From positions 391,549 to 455,548 of the forward strand of contig NZ_JNZY01000001.1 in assembly GCF_000717655.1 (NCBI RefSeq): a stretch of 64,000 nt of DNA, read 5' to 3'. Positions 60,672 to 64,000 of the stretch are shown in pieces. Made by a program: the position numbers and the translations under genes. Within the stretch, counting starts at the first letter, position 1. Each line of letters begins with the position of its first letter. The notes under the pieces were generated by a model. The model was not told the origin of the DNA. It did not search any database and saw only the letters and a list, made by a program, of their open reading frames with translations. This DNA comes from Streptomyces katrae. Its GTDB lineage: Bacteria > Actinomycetota > Actinomycetes > Streptomycetales > Streptomycetaceae.

Positions 60672-63600
60672 ATGACCACCGGACTTCGGCAGGACCGAGA
60701 CCGCGACGTAGCCGCCCAGCCGCAGCGCTTCGTCATCAGCTTCGCGGGGTTCAACCGGCCCTGGGCCGTGTGGATCGCCCACCGCCTGGAGGAGCACGGC
60801 CACCGGGTCGCCCTCGCACGCTGGGACCCGCAGTCCAGCCCCGGCCTCACCCCCGCCCTCGACGACCTCGCCCGCAGCGGCAGCCGGGTCCTGCTCATCC
60901 TCAGCGAGCGCTACTTCTCCGCCGGCACCCACACCGACGAGGAGTGGAACACCGCCCTGCGCACCGTCACCGACCACCACCCCGACCGGTTCGCCGCCGT
61001 CTGCCTCACCGACGCGCCGCTGCCCAGCGCCGTCGCCGTGCTGGAGAAGACCGACCTGTGGGGCCTGGACGCGTACGAGGCCGAGTACCGGGTGCTGCGC
61101 AGGCTCGAGCTGCCCACCGACCGGATCGGCACCGAAACGGGCCGCCGCGGCCCCCGCTTCCCCAACGACCCGCCCGAGATCTGGGGCCGGGTCCCGCGCC
61201 GCAACCCGCGCTTCACCGGCCGCAACGACGTCATCGGCCGGCTGCGCGCCGCCCTCGCCGACGCTCCGCCCGGCGCCTCGACCGTCACCCTGCTGGGGCT
61301 GTCCGGGGTGGGCAAGACACAGGTCGCCACCGAGTACGCGTACCGCTTCGCCTCCGAGTACGACGTCGTGTGGTGGGTCCCCGCCGAGGACCGGCCCACC
61401 CTGCGCGAGCGGCTCGCCGACCTGGCCCCCGCGATGGGCCTGCCGCGCGGCGCCGGCAGCTACGGCGAGCAGATCCGGGCCGTCCTGGAGGCACTGCGGC
61501 GCGGATCCCCGTACAGCCGCTGGCTGGTGGTCTTCGACGGCTGCGACAACCCCGACGACCTCACCGACCTGCTGCCCTCGGGCGCGGGCGACGTCATCAT
61601 CACCTCCCGCAACCGCGAGTGGGCCTCCCGGCACACCAGCCTCCTCGAGGTCCCGCTGTACGCCCGGCCCGAGTCGATCACCTTCATCCGCCGCCGGGCC
61701 CGCCGGCTCACCGGCGAGGAGGCCGACCAGCTCGCCGAGGCCCTGGAGGACTATCCCCTCGCCCTCGACCAGACCGCCGGCTGGCTCGCCGACTCCCCGC
61801 TGACGGTGGGCGACTACCTGGCCCTGCTCCGGCGCAGACTGGACTCCCACGAGGCCGTCACCGTCTCCGACGACTACCCGCTGCCTTTCCCGACCGCCCT
61901 CGCGATACTGCTGAACAACGTCCGGGAGGACTTCCCCGACGCGCTCGCCCTGCTGCGGCTGTTCGTGTTCTTCGCACCCGGGCCGGTGCCGCTGCGGCTG
62001 CTGCGCGAGTTCCCCGCCGCCGACGTGCCCGAGCAGCTCGCCGGGCTGATCAACGACCAGATCCGGTGGAACGCCGCCCTCAACAAGCTCGTCCAGTTCT
62101 CCGTCGTCCGCCTCGAGTACTCCGACCTGTCCGTGGAGGAGGGCGGCGGCGGGCTGGAGACCGTACAGCTGCACCGCATGGTGCACGGGATCGTCCGCGA
62201 GAACCTCTCCGATGAGGAGGCCGAACCGCTCTCCCGCGCCGTCCGGCAGGTCCTCGCCGGCGCCGACCCGGGCCGGCCCTCCGACTCCCGGCTGTGGCCG
62301 CGCTACGCCGAGCTGATCCCGCACCTGGAGAGCGCCGGCGTCCTGACCAGCAGCAACCCGCGGATCCAGACGTTCCTGCTGCACTGCCTGCGCTACCTGA
62401 TCCTCGCCGGTGAGTACCGCACCTGCCTGCGGCTCGCCGAGCAGACCGACGCGGTGTGGCGCACGATGCTCGGCGACGACCACGACCAGGTCCGCGAGCT
62501 CAGCTACCACTACGGCGGCGCCCTGCGGATGCTCGGGCACTTCAAGCGCGCCGAGACCCTCGCCAAATCGGTCGCCGACCGGCTGCTCGCCGAGCGGGGC
62601 GACCGGGACCTGGAGACCCTGCGCGCCACCAGCACCTACGCCGGGGTGCTGCTCGGCACCGCCAAGTTCGAGCAGGCCCGCGAGCTCCTCGAGCACGCCT
62701 TCGCCCGCTACCGCGAGCTGCTCGGCGAGGACGACTCCACGACGCTGAACGCCGAGAACAACGTCGCGGTAGCCCTGCGGCTGCTGGGCCGCTACCAGGA
62801 GGCGTACGACACCGACCTCGACACCCTGCGCCGGCGCGAGCGGGTGCTGCGCGTACGGCACATCGCGACGCTCTCCTCCGGCATCGGCTGCGCGATGGGG
62901 CTGCGGCTGATGGGCCGCTACCGGGAGGCCCTCGCCCGCCAGGAACAGGGCCTCAAGCTCAACTCCCAGGTACTGGGCCCCAACCACCCCCAGACCCTGC
63001 GCGCCGAGCACAACCTCGGCATGTGCCTGCGCCGCTCCGGCGACATCCCCGGCGCCGGGGCCCGGCTGCGCAGCGTCCTGGAACGCTCCACGCGGGTGTT
63101 CGGCGCGGAGTTCCCGTGGACGCTGATGGTCGCCTCGGACTACGCGACGTACCTGCGGGAGTACGGGGACATCGGCGAGGCCCGCCGGATCTCGGAGGAG
63201 GTGGTCCGGGGCTACCAGACGCAGCTGGGGCTGGCCCACCCGTACAGCATCGGCACGGTCGGCAACCTCGGGCTGGTGCTGCGCGCGCAGGGCGAGCGGA
63301 CGGAGGCGCTGAACCTGGCGGAACAGGCCCTGGTCGGCATGCGCGGTGCGGTCGGGGACCGCCACCCGTGGACGCTGGGCTGCGCCCTGAACGCCACCGG
63401 GCACCGCAACATCACGGGGCACTTCGAGGACGCGGTGTCCCTGAGCCGTGAAACCCTCCGGGGCTGCGAGCAGATCCTGGGCCCGGACCACCCGATGACC
63501 CTGAGCGCCCAGATCGCCCTGGCGGCGGACCTCCGCTCGGTCCGCGAGGACACGGAGGCCCAGAAGCACGAGGATGCCGGCCTCAAGGCCCTGACCCGCA

Positions 63601-63680
63601 CGCTGGGCCCCCAACACGTCCACACGGTGTCGGCCCGCCAACAGAACCGCCCGTACTGGGACTTCGAGCCGCAGCCGTAG
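60672..63680 (+). CDS. TIR-NB-ARC-TPR STAND protein (FxsT-like)
   Basis: A 1002-residue protein. Residues 18-150 form a TIR-like domain (RFVISFAGFNRPWAVWIAHR, LILSERYFSA, with the possible catalytic Glu in DEEW, E91). The NB-ARC ATPase follows: P-loop GLSGVGKT (209-216), Walker B WLVVFDGCDN, IITSRN and GYPLAL-like DYPLALDQTAGWL. From residue 600, TPR repeats of the kinesin-light-chain type run to the end (HNLGMCLRRSGDIPGAGARL and similar). It corresponds to the FxSxx system TPR protein and is the likely sensor or signalling hub. Confidence 0.9.
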   Translation: MTTGLRQDRDRDVAAQPQRFVISFAGFNRPWAVWIAHRLEEHGHRVALARWDPQSSPGLTPALDDLARSGSRVLLILSERYFSAGTHTDEEWNTALRTVTDHHPDRFAAVCLTDAPLPSAVAVLEKTDLWGLDAYEAEYRVLRRLELPTDRIGTETGRRGPRFPNDPPEIWGRVPRRNPRFTGRNDVIGRLRAALADAPPGASTVTLLGLSGVGKTQVATEYAYRFASEYDVVWWVPAEDRPTLRERLADLAPAMGLPRGAGSYGEQIRAVLEALRRGSPYSRWLVVFDGCDNPDDLTDLLPSGAGDVIITSRNREWASRHTSLLEVPLYARPESITFIRRRARRLTGEEADQLAEALEDYPLALDQTAGWLADSPLTVGDYLALLRRRLDSHEAVTVSDDYPLPFPTALAILLNNVREDFPDALALLRLFVFFAPGPVPLRLLREFPAADVPEQLAGLINDQIRWNAALNKLVQFSVVRLEYSDLSVEEGGGGLETVQLHRMVHGIVRENLSDEEAEPLSRAVRQVLAGADPGRPSDSRLWPRYAELIPHLESAGVLTSSNPRIQTFLLHCLRYLILAGEYRTCLRLAEQTDAVWRTMLGDDHDQVRELSYHYGGALRMLGHFKRAETLAKSVADRLLAERGDRDLETLRATSTYAGVLLGTAKFEQARELLEHAFARYRELLGEDDSTTLNAENNVAVALRLLGRYQEAYDTDLDTLRRRERVLRVRHIATLSSGIGCAMGLRLMGRYREALARQEQGLKLNSQVLGPNHPQTLRAEHNLGMCLRRSGDIPGAGARLRSVLERSTRVFGAEFPWTLMVASDYATYLREYGDIGEARRISEEVVRGYQTQLGLAHPYSIGTVGNLGLVLRAQGERTEALNLAEQALVGMRGAVGDRHPWTLGCALNATGHRNITGHFEDAVSLSRETLRGCEQILGPDHPMTLSAQIALAADLRSVREDTEAQKHEDAGLKALTRTLGPQHVHTVSARQQNRPYWDFEPQP

Positions 63681-64000
63681 GGGGCGGGGCGGGGCGTACG
63701 GCGCTCCGCCCGGGGGGCCGTTCGCCCCCCTCTCCCCACCACCGCCGGGCGGTGCCCGCCCGCCCGCCCCCCCACCGGCGGCGAGGCGGGGCGCGGTGGA
63801 TCGCCGGGCGAGGGCGCGGGCAGCGGGATTCCGCCGAGCCGAGCCGAGGCGACCGGTGGGGGGCGGTGACATTCCGCCGAGCCGAGCCGAGTCGGCCGGT
63901 TGGGGGCGGTGGCTTCGGGGTCCGGGACCCGATGACCCGGGATCGGGGAGGGTCTGGGGGTTTCCCGTCAGTCCCATCGTCCTTCCGGTGCGGGCCGGCC
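63681..64000. other. 320-bp gene-free right edge
   Basis: Very GC-rich, no credible gene. It holds the 43-bp tandem repeat listed next and runs to the window end, so what follows the island is unknown. Confidence 0.6.
63828..63913. repeat. 43-bp tandem repeat, two copies
   Basis: 63828-63870 and 63871-63913 both begin ATTCCGCCGAGCCGAGCCGA and end GGGGGCGGTG-C, with five or so differences. Each contains CCGAG iterated. It lies directly downstream of the TIR-NB-ARC-TPR gene. Confidence 0.85.

Noticed and set aside
60624..63977. A 1117-codon minus-strand frame opposite the TIR-NB-ARC-TPR gene
   Set aside because: Same reasoning: repetitive Gly/Val/Gln composition and no family, while the plus strand carries intact motifs.

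Overview
The window is high-GC actinobacterial chromosome, almost certainly Streptomyces. Evidence: codons ending in G or C nearly throughout, GTG starts and 1-4 nt gene overlaps, WblE, a SigB-type sigma factor with its anti-sigma factor, nickel superoxide dismutase, snapalysin, DasR with its sugar operon, and B12-controlled nrdABS. From memory, the gene order resembles the SCO522x-SCO526x region of S. coelicolor; I could not run an alignment.

Layout. 1-5.5 kb: two HD-domain proteins (the first cut by the window edge), a TPR protein, peptide deformylase, a GlxA-type AraC regulator with a motif-rich divergent promoter, and a DUF3703 protein. 5.6-10.2 kb: class Ia ribonucleotide reductase nrdA-nrdB-nrdS on the minus strand, headed by a cobalamin riboswitch and two candidate NrdR boxes. 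10.1-13.9 kb: acetyltransferase, Uma2 protein, carbon-starvation transporter CstA with its small YbdD partner. 13.9-20.8 kb: the amino-sugar module: dasR, divergent dasABC and a GH3 hexosaminidase, then convergent nagB, with DasR-type operators before dasA and nagB. 20.8-31.9 kb: SDR/TetR pair, PdtaS-like histidine kinase, wblE, lipid kinase, sigH and its anti-sigma gene, UBP zinc finger, Na+/H+ antiporter, PLP enzyme and amidase. 31.9-33.8 kb: flavohemoprotein hmp and nsrR, each preceded by a matching operator.

33.8-37.6 kb holds a family 2B encapsulin shell gene followed by a polyprenyl synthase, its likely cargo: a protein nanocompartment. 37.6-43.4 kb: snapalysin and its LysR regulator around a palindrome, a DUF4097-PadR operon, an HTH/Clp-N pair with two palindromic operators on an apparently leaderless promoter, and a quinone-type oxidoreductase. 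43.8-51.1 kb: malic enzyme, a complete polar amino acid ABC transporter, methyltransferase, CGNR regulator, sodX/sodN and a small DUF6104 protein.

51.2-63.7 kb is the most unusual part: seven same-strand genes encoding a trypsin-like protease with a large C-terminal region, a MoxR AAA+ ATPase, a vWA/TPR protein, a 64-residue FxS-type peptide, a radical SAM/SPASM maturase (FxsB type), an HEXXH protein and a TIR-NB-ARC-TPR protein. It reads as an NTP-driven, conflict-type sensing system joined to a cyclophane RiPP pathway. The families are known; what the combined locus senses and does is, to my knowledge, not established. Only 63681-64000 lacks genes at the right edge. I see no tRNA, rRNA, IS element or CRISPR array.
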